From Kuschelorhynchus macadamiae (Eukaryota; Arthropoda; Insecta; Coleoptera; Curculionidae): a stretch of 64,000 nucleotides of DNA. A program made the translations under genes and the position numbers. Each line of letters begins with the position of its first letter. Position 1 is the first letter of the stretch. The notes under the pieces were generated by a model. That model saw only the letters and a program-made list of their open reading frames with translations, was not told the DNA's origin and made no database searches. Below, in pieces: positions 44,206-53,825 of the stretch. The stretch spans positions 1,761,001-1,825,000 of the forward strand of contig JAUTXW010000598.1 of assembly GCA_030620095.1 (NCBI GenBank), read 5' to 3'.

Positions 44206-44747
44206 GGTACCAATGTAAAATGAAAGTAGATTGAAACTATTTTTTAATGAATATTTTCGTGTCACAGAATCGGGCAACATAGTGCTCGTACGTCATAAGT
44301 CATAATGCTTTGGCAATGGAGAAAATGACATTTTATTACTTTATACATTTCTGAAACTGACTATAAGTAGTTTAATAAAACGTTTATCCTTTTTGAGGTC
44401 AATCTGCATTAATTTTAAATGTACTGAAACATTACATAAAAAAATATTAATTTTATTATATCTCCTTTTTATTTGATATTCAAATAAATTTAAATTCCTC
44501 ATAAATACCCTAGTTACTTTTATGTTCATGATTTGTTTCTGTATTATAATAACGAAGATATAAAGCATGTTTATTATGTCTATAAAAGACTGTAATGTTT
44601 TAAAAATGATTGCATTTGCTAGATAAGCAGTAATATTTTAGGGCACTTGTTTTATCAAACCAATAAAATTAATAAAAATTAAATTCGTTCTTAAACTCAT
44701 CAAACTGGTACTTATAAATAAAAAAAGAGAAGATAAAATAAAGTTAC
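44206..44747. other. Intron next to D2HGDH exon 44748-44945
   Basis: AT-rich intron DNA between the Tc1-like region and the exon donor at 44746-44747. No gene, motif or repeat unit recognised. Confidence 0.5.
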
Positions 44748-44945
44748 TTGAGTTTTCATCTATCTCGATGACTTTGTTCATCAGTTCCGTTGATAGTATG
44801 ATTTCATCGAAAACAGGCACTCCACCTCCCGAACACCCTGTGTTTCCCCCCTGGGTGCATACCGCTAGTTTGTTGGCGTTGCAATATTCGACTATCTTCG
44901 AGACTTCTTCGGTGGTCTTCGGTCTGAGTACTACTGCACTTGACC
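44748..44945 (-). CDS. D2HGDH: D-2-hydroxyglutarate dehydrogenase, exon (FAD-binding entry)
   Basis: Encodes SSAVVLRPKTTEEVSKIVEY, the start of the PCMH-type FAD-binding domain, then AVCTQGGNTGCSGGGVPVFD and EIILSTELMNKVIEID. GGNTG is the flavin-binding glycine motif. PVFDEIILST is highly conserved in D2HGDH. The acceptor is TTGCACGTTTAG before 44945 and the donor CTCAA|GTAACT after 44748. Phase 1 in (completing a glycine with the exon at 57533) and phase 1 out (a serine) both fit. Confidence 0.95.
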
Positions 44946-45421
44946 CTAAACGTGCAACAAAAAACATCCAAAATTAGATTTATCTAAACATCAAATTATC
45001 TAAACGTTTTATTTACTACGTCAAGTACTTTGGCATTTTCAAAAACCCTTCGTCCTTGTTAGAAATAAGAGTGTATACTTCCCGTGCTCTTCAAATTTGA
45101 ATTGAAAGGCATGTGAGCGGTGACCTAGGTATTTATGTAATTAATTATTTCGAAATGTAATGTCTAGGCTTAGGATAATTATGCATTTAAAAATCTAAAA
45201 ATATGCATGCAAATATGCTCCGCAACAAGGGAAAAAATGCACTTAAAAATGCATTTATTATCGGATCAAAAAAAAACAGAAATAAAGTAAAAGTATAGCA
45301 ATTAAAATATTGTATTATTTATACTTCAAGGTATCCTTAAAACGCTATTTTTACCAGTAATTATTACATTAATACAACTATTTAATAAAAGTATTTTTTT
45401 AAATAAAATTTTAATATAGAG
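44946..45421. other. Intron with ATGCA-rich patch
   Basis: At 45180-45258 several ATGCATTT and TATGCATGCAAATATGC motifs are clustered in both orientations. They lie just beyond the C-terminal coding remnant of hAT D, so they may be its subterminal repeats. No terminal repeat could be confirmed. The rest is plain AT-rich intron. Confidence 0.4.
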
Positions 45422-45810
45422 CTAACTAAACAAACTAACTAAAGAATAAACCTGTTTACATTTTATAACTATATGATGTAACAAATTATCAAATTCAAAT
45501 TTTCTTCTATTATCTGGCATACTCAGAAAATACTCGTTCAACATCACAAAACACAATTGGAATATATTCAAATTCAAATCACTGTTTGTGATGAATGTCT
45601 CTTTATTCTCAAAAACTGCACTAATATTTTTCAAATTTTTGTACCCAATATTATTTTTCAGAAATTACTTTATTTTTAGTGTTAGTTATAGTTTCACTCA
45701 CTTTTTCTATCATTTCTAGGCTTTTTGATAAGGAAAGTCCTTTCATCTCCAATTTTTTTATAGTATCAGACAAGCAAGAAAAATTGTTTTTTATGTAAAT
45801 TAAATCCTCA
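45422..45810 (-). pseudogene. hAT D transposase, C-terminal remnant
   Basis: Minus-strand sequence reads SCLSDTIKKLEMKGLSLSKS, LEMIEKVSETI, then after a break NIGYKNLKNISAVFENKE near 45650-45600. This fits the C-terminal region of CGBP1-like hAT transposases, in which a SIE...L..S....V helix is followed by a GY..L..I motif. The following NLNIFQLCFVMLNEYFLSMP (45560-45500) is open but not recognised. Confidence 0.6.
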
Positions 45811-45814
45811 CGTC

Positions 45815-48224
45815 AGGGTATCTCGCTTATTTTTAAAGATAGAACCTTGCGGTTTTTACGAACCTGAGCTAATTTTTTGTGAAACTCATGAAGCCGTAAA
45901 CAAAATTTTCATAGCCTTCTTCGTTTATGAGATACAGGGCGAAATAGAAAATTTTGCATTTTGGGACCCCCCTCGTATCTCGGTTATCCTTTAACTTAAC
46001 GCAAAGGGAAAAATTGCTGCTTATGCATTTTTTTACGCTGGATCCAGTGGCGTAGTCATATTTTTCATTTGAGTTGTTATTTTTTAGATATGACCCAAAG
46101 TTGTTTTTTTAAATGGGACACCCTGTATATTTGTGCAGAAATTGATTTGACCTTTTAAAAGCTTCTCAAAAATATATAATAATATGGGTCTATTTTAATA
46201 AACAACAACAAAAATCCTAATTTTTATAATTATCATCCCAAATTTTGCAGTAGGCCATGCAAAACGAAGCCGTTTTCTTTTGTTTTCTTGGAAGCAAATG
46301 ACATTTCCCAATTTTGTACGCGTACGTAAAATATAGCGCTAGTTTTTTGTATTTATTTATTGTGTAAAAATATATTTCTATTATTATGGAAGAAAACCAA
46401 ACTTTCGAACATTATGAAAAGTACGATATGTTAGCTTGTTTTATATTAAGTAATGAAAATGTTGAAGCGGCTTCTGAGATGTATTTTAACAGGTAAATAG
46501 TTAATTTTTAGGTATGCTGATATACTATTGCTTAATTTTAATTTAGATATCCAGAAAGGAGGCAACCTAATATATCCAATTTTTATAGGATAAAAAATAT
46601 TTACTTAAACATGGATCATTTATCAAACCTCGTACGAGAACATATAATAAAGAAAATCGGGAGGCTGAGGAAATTACGGTTTTGGCTAATGCAGAAACTT
46701 ACCCTACAAACTCTTGTAGGGCCAGTGAAAAGAGCATAGGGATTCCAAAAACTAGACTTTAAGAAATTCTAAAAAAGCACAAATACCACCCATCCAATTT
46801 ATGCTCGTGCAGCACTTACAGCCAGGAGATGCAGAGCGTCGGGTAGTCTTCTGCAATTGGTTTCGAGAAAAATGCGATATGGCTAGAGATTTTGAAAGGA
46901 AGGTTATATGGTCAGACGAAGCACATTTCAGTAATTCTGGTATAATCAATAGGCACAATAGTAGATTCTCGTCCCAGGAAAATCAACACCAAATATTTCC
47001 CAGAAGACAGCAGGGCAGGTTTGGTCTAAATGTGTCCTGCTTCATATTAGGAACACATATAAAATTTTATATATTTGAGGGAAATCTAACAGCCAATCGC
47101 TATATAGAAATTTTAGAGGCAGCTATACCTGAATTACTTGACGGTGTTCCTCTAGTGCAAATTAACGAAATTTATTTTCAACAGGACGGTGCTCCTGCAC
47201 ACAATTCTGGAATGACGAGATTTTTCTGGACAATAATTTTACCAATCAATGGATCGGAACAAATGGAGCTATAAGATAGTCCCCTAAGTCCCCAGATTTG
47301 TCGATTTTAGATTTCTTTCTATGGGGATATCTGGGAAATAGAATTTACAAAGACCATTATGATAATGTCTAAGATTTAGGAAATGCAATAAGAGAAAATT
47401 TTCGCTATTTACAAAATCATCCCGTTATTTTGCTTAATTCCCTAAAACGAATACGAAAATTGTGCGAAGCATGCATAGAACAAAATGGAAATCAGTTTGA
47501 ACAGTTCTTTTGATTTCCTTGGTTACTGTAGTTCTTATACGACAGTTGATTTTTGCTGAAAGGCTTGTTACATAATAATTTATTACTGTTTTGTTCTTGT
47601 GTTACATAAATCTAGGTAGGTGGTACTTTTTTGGTGCGAAATTATCAATACATATTTTGATAAATAGATTTAATTACATATTTATTTTGATTTATTGTTA
47701 GAATGTAGATATTGTTAACGACTTTAAGTAAAAGGCAGCGTTGTTTTGCATGACCTACTGCAAAATTTGGGATGATAATTATAAAAATAAGGATTTTTAT
47801 TGTTGTTTATTAAAATAGACCCATACTATTATATATTTTTGAGAAGCTTTTAAAAGGACAAATGAATTTCTGGACAAATATACAGGGTGTCCCATTAAAA
47901 AAAAACAAAACTTTGGGTCGTATCTAAAAAATAACAACTCAAATGAAAAATATGACTACGCCACTGGATCCAGCGTAAAAAACTGCATAAGCAGCAATTT
48001 TTCCCTTTGCGTTAAGTTAAAGGATAACCGAGATACGAGGGGGGTCCCAAAATGCAAAATTTTCTATTTCGCCCTGTATCTCATAAACGAAGAAGGCTAT
48101 GAAAATTTTGTTTACGGCTTCATGAGTTTCACAAAAAATTAGCTCAGGTTCGTGAAAACCGCAAGGTTCTATCTTTAAAAATAAGCGAGATACCCTGCTT
48201 TTGCAACCAAATCCGGACACCCTG
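45815..48224 (+). mobile_element. Tc1-like element 1 with about 450-bp inverted repeats, left end lost
   Basis: The right arm (about 47745-48224) ends GCAACCAAATCCGGACACCCTG followed by TA at 48225-48226. The left arm (45815-46265) is its inverse but begins at AGGGTATCTCGC, missing about the outer 30 bases. The right arm sits directly in the LTR of the retroelement at CAAAGAGAACTGAC. Related in structure to Tc1-like element 2 at 49763-52125, but with different inverted-repeat sequence. Confidence 0.83.
46386..47513 (+). pseudogene. Tc1-like element 1 transposase, decayed, with a 54-bp intron
   Basis: Starts at the ATG at 46386 (MEENQTFEHYEKYDMLACF). A GT-AG intron at 46493-46546 interrupts EMYFNR|YPERRQPN; the sister transposase in element 2 is continuous at this site. 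Downstream are stops and shifts around 46600-46800, then a 157-codon open part. That part has WSDEAHFSNSGIINRHNS (first Asp), FQQDGAPAH (second) and, after another shift, SPKSPDLSILDFFLWG near 47285-47325 (third). It ends HNGNQFEQFF-like at 47513. Inactive. Confidence 0.82.
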
Positions 48225-48366
48225 TACAAAGAGAACTGACTACAAAATGCATTTTAGTTATATTTATAAGTTCAGTAATGCTTATGTTGCATGAGAACGA
48301 AAAGATAAATGTCTAAGAATGGCAAGTGCATAAATGCAGAATTGCATTTCTAACGGGAACGGAACT
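48225..48366 (-). repeat. 3' LTR remnant of the errantivirus-like element
   Basis: Direct repeat of 52741-52882. It begins AGTT at 48366 (minus strand) and ends at the TA where Tc1-like element 1 is inserted. About 58 bp of LTR are missing beyond that point. Confidence 0.83.
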
Positions 48367-48379
48367 CCTCCCTTCTTAG
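48367..48379 (-). promoter_or_regulatory. Polypurine tract
   Basis: On the minus strand AAGAAGGGAGG lies immediately before the 3' LTR. This is the position and composition expected for plus-strand priming in LTR retroelements. Confidence 0.7.
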
Positions 48380-48479
48380 TTGAAAGCAAGTTCTTAAAGA
48401 CGTGTTTTCAAAAATTACCAAAAATTTTTAAAGATTAATAATTTAGAAAATTCTATTATTTTCTTCAATATCTAAAGTA

Positions 48480-49760
48480 TTAGAGTTTGCATTTAATTGT
48501 TTTTTCTTAGACTTTTTTACAAGTTTTTTGTATATGAAAATTATAATAATTATTGAAATGAATATGTAAAGTAAAATTGTCCAAAAACTGGTCTTCTTTA
48601 CATAAATCGTTGTGGTCATTTCTTCTGGTTATCCAATTTGGCTTCGATTTCTTTAGTAGTTTTTAGATTTACATAGTTTAAGTCCATACTACGAGGGCTG
48701 TAGAATGAATCTCGGTTTTCCTTAATTAGGCTTAAATTAAGGGTAGGTAGATTAATTCCACTAAATGTTAATTGGGTTGATTTCTATGTTTCAAGCGTAA
48801 TTGACTTTATCCGTACTTTACATCCTGGGGATGACTCAAGAAGATAGGAACCATATAGGGGTATGTTATCTTCGGATTTTTGACAATTTATAACGGCAAT
48901 TACTTGTATTGGTACTGTTATCAGCCATTTGTCGTCGATTATTTTTGTTGTCTGGATCTCGTGCAGTTGAGTTTCGAATGGGTGGCAAAACGTAATATTC
49001 GGGTGATGTTTGATAAGTTGAACAGTGCGTAAGGAATATTTACAAGAAATAATCGATTATTGGGAATTGGTAAAGGAAATAACTTAAAATATTGATATAT
49101 CTCCGATTCTACAAGAGGAAGTTCAAATATAAATACAATATTAAAATTTTTTAAGAAACTTTTAAATTCTATAATTTTTTCGAAATTAAGTATATTTTTA
49201 TAAGTTACTTCTAAAGGGAGTTTATCTGAGCCTAAATGATTGTGTAAGTTCTTTATTTCTATAAATAGTTCATTTGGGTCTATTATTGAGTTATAAAGTA
49301 CATTAATTTTTGCAAAAGTGATACCTATTTCAATCTTATTCAGAATATCGTAGATTGATTGATAAATTGTTGTTATTTGATTGATTATTGTATATATTAA
49401 ATAAAATTCGTGATTGCTTATTTGTTTCATTTGAACTTTTATTAATTATATTTTCTGTTTGTAGAATGTGTGATTTTAGTACCATTTGGTTATGTGTGAT
49501 ATTAGATATAATAGTTTTAAATTTATTAATAGTAGATTCTAGAAGTGTAATTTGATTGATAGCGTCAATTTTCAATTTATTTTAATTTTCTTGTAATTTC
49601 GTGATTTTGGCATCAATTTGCTCTGCGTCATTTTGGTCTAAGTTTCCGGTTATACTTTTTATGAATGAACCTAAAGGGTTAAAAAGACCTCTTTTACCAC
49701 GATAATTTTCTTGATTTGGGACAATTTGTTCTAATAAAGTTTCTATTCTTTTTTCAAGTG
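48480..49760 (-). pseudogene. Errantivirus env-like gene, downstream part
   Basis: Read on the minus strand this is the larger downstream part of an env-like glycoprotein of the baculovirus-F/errantivirus type. A basic furin-type cleavage site followed by a hydrophobic fusion-peptide-like stretch is visible around 49705-49660. Helical, Ile/Asn/Gln-rich segments follow (49575-48940). A hydrophobic membrane anchor with a basic cytoplasmic tail lies near 48600-48480. The segments are in different frames with stops near 49580, 49400 and 48800, so no full protein is encoded. Its upstream end is broken by the Tc1-like element at 49763. Confidence 0.75.
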
Positions 49761-49762
49761 TA

Positions 49763-52125
49763 CAGGGTGGTCGAAATTGGTCTGTTTTAACAGAGAAAAC
49801 CTATTTCCTGACTAGATAGAGCAAAACTGACTTAGGTGTCATGGGCTCGATTTCTGAGAAATGTTTAATGGCAAAAACCGCCTGCCGATATTTTCACTGC
49901 CAACTGAGATATAGGGCGTTTTTCAATTTTCGGCCATTTTGAAAATTGTCCATAACTTTTTTATTTTGCGGAATATTAACATTCTGCAAAGACATTCTAA
50001 AGGCACTTTTTTATGTGCAATCCAGTGGCATACTCAGATTTTTTCTATAGTTGTCCGTTTTATCATAAATAGGCAAAACTTTTTTTTTTCAAATGGAAAT
50101 CATAGTTGGCTATAAATTATAAAAAATGCTCGCGTTTAGCCCTTTTCAGTGATATAAAGTTGTAGGTACTTATTTTCAAAAATAACGAAAATATTAGGTG
50201 TTTTTGGTTTACATCGAAGTAGGCTTTGATTTGTGATGACAATATCTCAATTATGTATTGTTAAGATTTATAGTTTGTTAGCCACTTAAACACAACTTTA
50301 AATAACACTAGCTAACGTTATTTTAATTATTTATTATTAATTTTTTTAATTTTTTTTTGTTTACATAGCAAAGTTGAACAAAATTAACAAACTAAACTAC
50401 TATTTACAGCTACAAGTGAAAATAAAAAATAATTATGAAAATCTAGGTATTTAGTTAGATAGGTTTCTGATAAATATATTTAGAGAAGTTGTTCAAATTG
50501 AGCCCCTCCCTGTTGAATACAAACTAAGCATCTTTTGCGTACCGAGTTGCAACTATTTATTAGTTCAACTGGGCTAATAGATGCAAAAGCTTGCCTAGTG
50601 GCCTCTTGCAATTCTTCTTTTGTGTGAAAGGTTCTTCCTTTAAATATCAAGTCCTTCAATCTTCCCCACAAAAAAAAATCTAAGGGAGTTAAGTCACAGG
50701 ACCTAGCAGGCCAAGGTATGGGGCCCCACGTACCAATCCAATTTTCTCGAAATTCGAAGTTTAAAAGATCAGTTGTGATCCTTGCATTGTGCGGGGGACA
50801 ACCATCTTGTTGATAGTAGATATTTCTGGCATCAGCTAAAGGTATGTCTTCCAACAAAGGGACAATATATGTGCGCAAAATATTTACATAATCATCTGCA
50901 GTTAAATTTCCATCGTAAAAATAAGGTCCCACAAATCTTCCTCGGAATATCCCCACCCATATATTGAATCCACACCGACCTTGCCGGTCTTGTTGCACAA
51001 CTACGTGTGGATTTTCAGTGGACCAGTGATATGAATTATATCTATTAAATATACCAGAAGTATCTACTCTGGATTCATCACTCCAAATAATATTTAATGG
51101 AAAATTCTCATTCTCCATGAATTTTTGCTCATACCACTGACAAAATCTCAATCTTCTAGCGGCGTCCCCTTCACGGAGTTGATGAACTCTTCTCGTTCTG
51201 TACGGTTTGAATTTATGTTTTTTGAGTATTTTTAAAACGGTGGTCTTTGGAACATTCGTTATATTAGCCAATGTTCGAGAGGAGGTGCCAGGATGATCTA
51301 ATACCTCACCAATTATATTTAGCTGCTGGATTTCCTTTTCTTCCTTTAGTTCATAATGTCTTGTTCTTAACTTTTTAAAACTTCCGTAATTTACTAAATT
51401 ACTTTTTAATGTTTGATAAATTCGGTTATCTGGTTGACGTCGCTCGGGAAATGTATTAAAATATAATTCACTAGCTGCTTCAGGAACTTCGTTAGATAAT
51501 ATGTAACATTTTAACATATCATACTTTTCATAATTCTCAAACATATTTTGTCAGCAACTTAACACAACTTTATAAAGATAACACCAAAACGCAATAATTA
51601 CACCAGACTACAGTAATCTGACAGCAATATATTCAAAATATTGAACGCGCGTCATTATTCCAAGGCCTACTTCGATGTAAACCAAAAACACCTAATATTT
51701 TCGTTATTTTTGAAAATAAGTACCTACAACTTTATATCACTGAAAAGGGCTAAACGCGAGCATTTTTTATAATTTATAGCCAACTATGATTTCCATTTGA
51801 AAAAAAAAGTTTTGCCTATTTATGATAAAACGGACAACTATAGAAAAAATCTGAGTACGCCACTGGATTGCACATAAAAAAGTGCCTTTAGAATGTCTGT
51901 GCAGAATGTTAATATTCCGCAAAATAAAAAAGTTATGGACAATTTTCAAAATGGCCGAAAATTGAAAAACGCCCTATATCTCAGTTGGCAGTGAAAATAT
52001 CGGCAGGCGGTTTTTGCCATTAAACATTTCTCAGAAATCGAGCCCATGACACCTAAGTCAGTTTTGCTCTATCTAGTCAGGAAATAGGTTTTCTCTGTTA
52101 AAACAGACCAATTTCGACCACCCGG
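49763..52125 (-). mobile_element. Tc1-like element 2, complete, with about 470-bp inverted repeats
   Basis: Left end CAGGGTGGTCGAAATTGG at 49763 and inverse right end CCAATTTCGACCACCCGG at 52125, both flanked by TA (49761-49762 and 52126-52127). The inverted repeats extend about 470 bp on each side (to about 50235 and from about 51655) and are nearly identical. Length 2363 bp. It interrupts the env-like gene. The single transposase frame is open. Confidence 0.92.
50480..51544 (-). CDS. Tc1-like (DD41D-type) transposase, uninterrupted
   Basis: A 354-codon frame from an ATG at 51544 to a stop at 50480. The N-terminus (residues 1-60) is a DUF4817-like region with YFNTFPERRQPDNRIYQTLK. Residues about 75-125 form a helix-turn-helix (TSSRTLANITNVPKTTVLKI). 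The DDE core follows with IIWSDESRVDTSG, YYQQDGCPPHNARIT and CDLTPLDFFLWGRLKD. I count 41 residues between the second and third Asp. The C-terminus has RCLVCIQQGGAQFEQLL, typical for this group. No lesion is visible. With its near-perfect inverted repeats and TA flanks, this is the best candidate for an element still able to make active transposase. Confidence 0.92.
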   Translation of the reverse strand: MFENYEKYDMLKCYILSNEVPEAASELYFNTFPERRQPDNRIYQTLKSNLVNYGSFKKLRTRHYELKEEKEIQQLNIIGEVLDHPGTSSRTLANITNVPKTTVLKILKKHKFKPYRTRRVHQLREGDAARRLRFCQWYEQKFMENENFPLNIIWSDESRVDTSGIFNRYNSYHWSTENPHVVVQQDRQGRCGFNIWVGIFRGRFVGPYFYDGNLTADDYVNILRTYIVPLLEDIPLADARNIYYQQDGCPPHNARITTDLLNFEFRENWIGTWGPIPWPARSCDLTPLDFFLWGRLKDLIFKGRTFHTKEELQEATRQAFASISPVELINSCNSVRKRCLVCIQQGGAQFEQLL

Positions 52126-52127
52126 TA

Positions 52128-52177
52128 CATAATGTATTAAAAAAATTAAAATATTCCTTACGATATTCGTTGTTATT

Positions 52178-52229
<52 letters not shown>

Positions 52230-52443
52230 ATTTTGCTTGCTTTTGAATATTTTGAAATTGGTCAATTAAAGGGGTTAGGTTCTTATTTTGAACGAATGTC
52301 CAGTGATTGGATTTAAGTTTAGCGGTTTCCATTTTGAATGGTAGTTTATTTAAATCGTGGAATTTTACGAAGCCGCCGACGATGGTCCAGCATAGCAATG
52401 TAGTGAAAATAATTCCAATTCTCATTCTTAAACTAGGGTCCAA
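52128..52443 (-). pseudogene. Errantivirus env-like gene, N-terminal part
   Basis: The first part of the env-like gene, with a hydrophobic signal-peptide-like segment (about 52420-52375) and the beginning of the surface domain. It is then interrupted by a TA microsatellite (52182-52228) that has expanded inside the frame, and by the Tc1-like element. An in-frame ATG lies at 52425. The break and the repeat expansion prevent a normal product. Confidence 0.72.
52182..52228. repeat. TA dinucleotide microsatellite
   Basis: About 23 uninterrupted TA units. It sits inside the env-like pseudogene, close to the right end of Tc1-like element 2, and explains the IYIYIY run in the reading frame. Confidence 0.9.
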
Positions 52444-52664
52444 TAGGAGAGGCGATGTGGTCCTTTCCCTGGTTAGCTGCTAGGAGGGTGGGACGATGTG
52501 TGTTCCCAAACTCGCACTAATAGGACGCTGGAGATGCTGTTCTAAATCCCTGGTCGATTTTGAGTTTCTTGGTACACCCTGAAGATTTTTTTAATTGTCG
52601 ATTTTTGCCACGAATCGTTGAAACGAAACCAGAAAATACGCACGATGCGCGACTGTTGGCAATA

Positions 52665-52682
52665 ATCCTACCGACTGCGCCA
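52665..52682 (-). promoter_or_regulatory. Primer-binding site of the LTR element
   Basis: TGGCGCAGTCGGTAGGAT directly follows the 5' LTR on the minus strand. TGG at the start and the position are typical of tRNA primer-binding sites. The wording resembles the site of Drosophila 17.6/297-type elements as I recall it. Confidence 0.75.
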
Positions 52683-52882
52683 ATTAACAACTCGAAACAC
52701 AAGAAATTATTTTTAAAAAATCAATTTTATTTCATAAGCGTACAAAGAGAACTGACTACAAAATGCATTTTAGTTATATTTATAAGTTCAGTAATGCTTA
52801 CGTTGCATGAGAACGAAAAGATAAAAGTCTAAGAATTGCAAGTGCATAAATGCAGAATTGCATTTCTCACGGGAACGTAACT
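52683..52882 (-). repeat. 5' LTR of the errantivirus-like element
   Basis: 200 bp from AGTTACGTTCCC at 52882 to the primer-binding site. Its first 140 bp repeat at 48225-48366. GTGC (52883-52886) outside would be the 4-bp target duplication. Its partner cannot be checked because the far side is lost. Confidence 0.8.
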
Positions 52883-52886
52883 GTGC

Positions 52887-53740
52887 TTCTTGTATACAAT
52901 GCGGGGATGTTTCCTGCAGTTTCTTTAATATTTTCTACCCGAGCCGGAGCTTTTAGGAATACTTTCTTCACCGAGGAAATCAGATCGTTCACTCGTAGAT
53001 AAAAAGCATGAACATGTACTGCAACTCGATGGAGTCCATGGGCAAGACATGTGGCATGTATCATTTTAGGGTACAATATTTTTAGACCACTTACTGCTTT
53101 ACACATGCATGGAGCAGCATCTGTAAGTGCCACTAACACTCTATAATATTTAATTTTAACTTTAATTAACCACCGGATCATAAAAGAGTGAGAGAGTCGT
53201 CCGAAAAATCCAGCAACCATTCAATGATTTACTTTGTCTAAGGTCTTCATTGTAAGTAAATATGATTTATCGCTTTCTGCTTTTACACCCAACACACCAA
53301 AAACAAAATTAGCAACACATCTCTGTTCCACATCAGTTGTTTCATCTAGTGACACCCATGTGCTTTTATCTTCTACTTTTTCCCGCAATTCGGGCTGCAA
53401 TGCTCTAAAAATGACTTCAGGGCAGGACTACTTAATTTATTCAGTGGAATATCCGCACTAATAAACGCCTTGCACAAATCCTAATTGAACTTTGATCGTT
53501 TGGGTCTCGATCCTGGTGAAAATGCTGTGGTGAATAAAACTTGTTTCTGAGCATACTTTTTACTTTTTTTTATCTGATGCTTTGTAGTTCCTATGTGTTG
53601 TGTCATTTTGAATGTCTTGTTCGTAGTAACGGGAACATCACAATATTTGCAAAACAGCAAAAAAACCGTCAGTCGTAAAATCAGGAAAATCTTCCACGAA
53701 TTGATTTAATACCACACTTATTTCGGAACATCTCTCTGAA
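52887..53740 (-). pseudogene. hAT D transposase, N-terminal and middle part
   Basis: From 53740 down: MVSERCSEISVVLNQFVEDF, a BED-like region (TFKMTQHIGTTKHQIKKS), DLCKAFISADIPLNKLSSPA, a degraded region with the DETTD-like first catalytic motif (53360-53330), then ALTDAAPCMCKAVSGLKILY with the second Asp, MIHATCLAHGLHRVAVHVH and LISSVKKVFLKAPARVENIK. It stops at the LTR insertion point 52882. Frameshifts near 53480, 53400 and 53225. Same family as the fragment at 26190-26715. Confidence 0.83.
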
Positions 53741-53825
53741 ACCATGTTTGAACAAGTAAAAATAGTTAAGAGTGTCTTGGATCGTTTTCTTGTTCAAAAA
53801 TAAAACGCAATGGCATTTCTCAGAA

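Larger units (their letters stand above)
48225..52882 (-). mobile_element. Errantivirus-like LTR retroelement, env retained, gag-pol absent
   Basis: On the minus strand the order is: 5' LTR (52882-52683, 200 bp), primer-binding site (52682-52665), a leader of about 200 bp, an env-like gene (52443 down to about 48480, interrupted by the Tc1-like element at 49763-52125), a polypurine tract (48379-48367) and the 3' LTR (48366-48225, its end lost). The two LTRs share about 95% identity over the 140 bp compared. No gag, protease, RT or integrase sequence lies between leader and env. Without the inserted Tc1-like element the body is about 2.3 kb. The env, tRNA-type PBS and short LTR place it with gypsy-type errantiviruses. 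It is an old defective genomic copy. Confidence 0.82.
45150..53825 (-). mobile_element. hAT element D (CGBP1-like), split by an LTR element (approximate ends)
   Basis: N-terminal and central transposase sequence (53740-52887) and C-terminal sequence (45810-45422) lie on the same strand on either side of an LTR retroelement and two Tc1-like insertions. The LTR element starts at 52882 within the transposase. Part of the left junction has been lost: neither the outer 3' LTR end nor the left end of the Tc1-like element is found at 45815. Ends are estimates. Confidence 0.7.

Noticed and set aside
52069..52240. Reading frame with a long IYIYIY run
   Set aside because: The run is translation of a TA microsatellite inside the env-like pseudogene, not a real peptide repeat.
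52665..52682. tRNA gene fragment
   Set aside because: Only the 18 bases next to the LTR fit a tRNA 3' end, without arms or boxes; a primer-binding site explains it.
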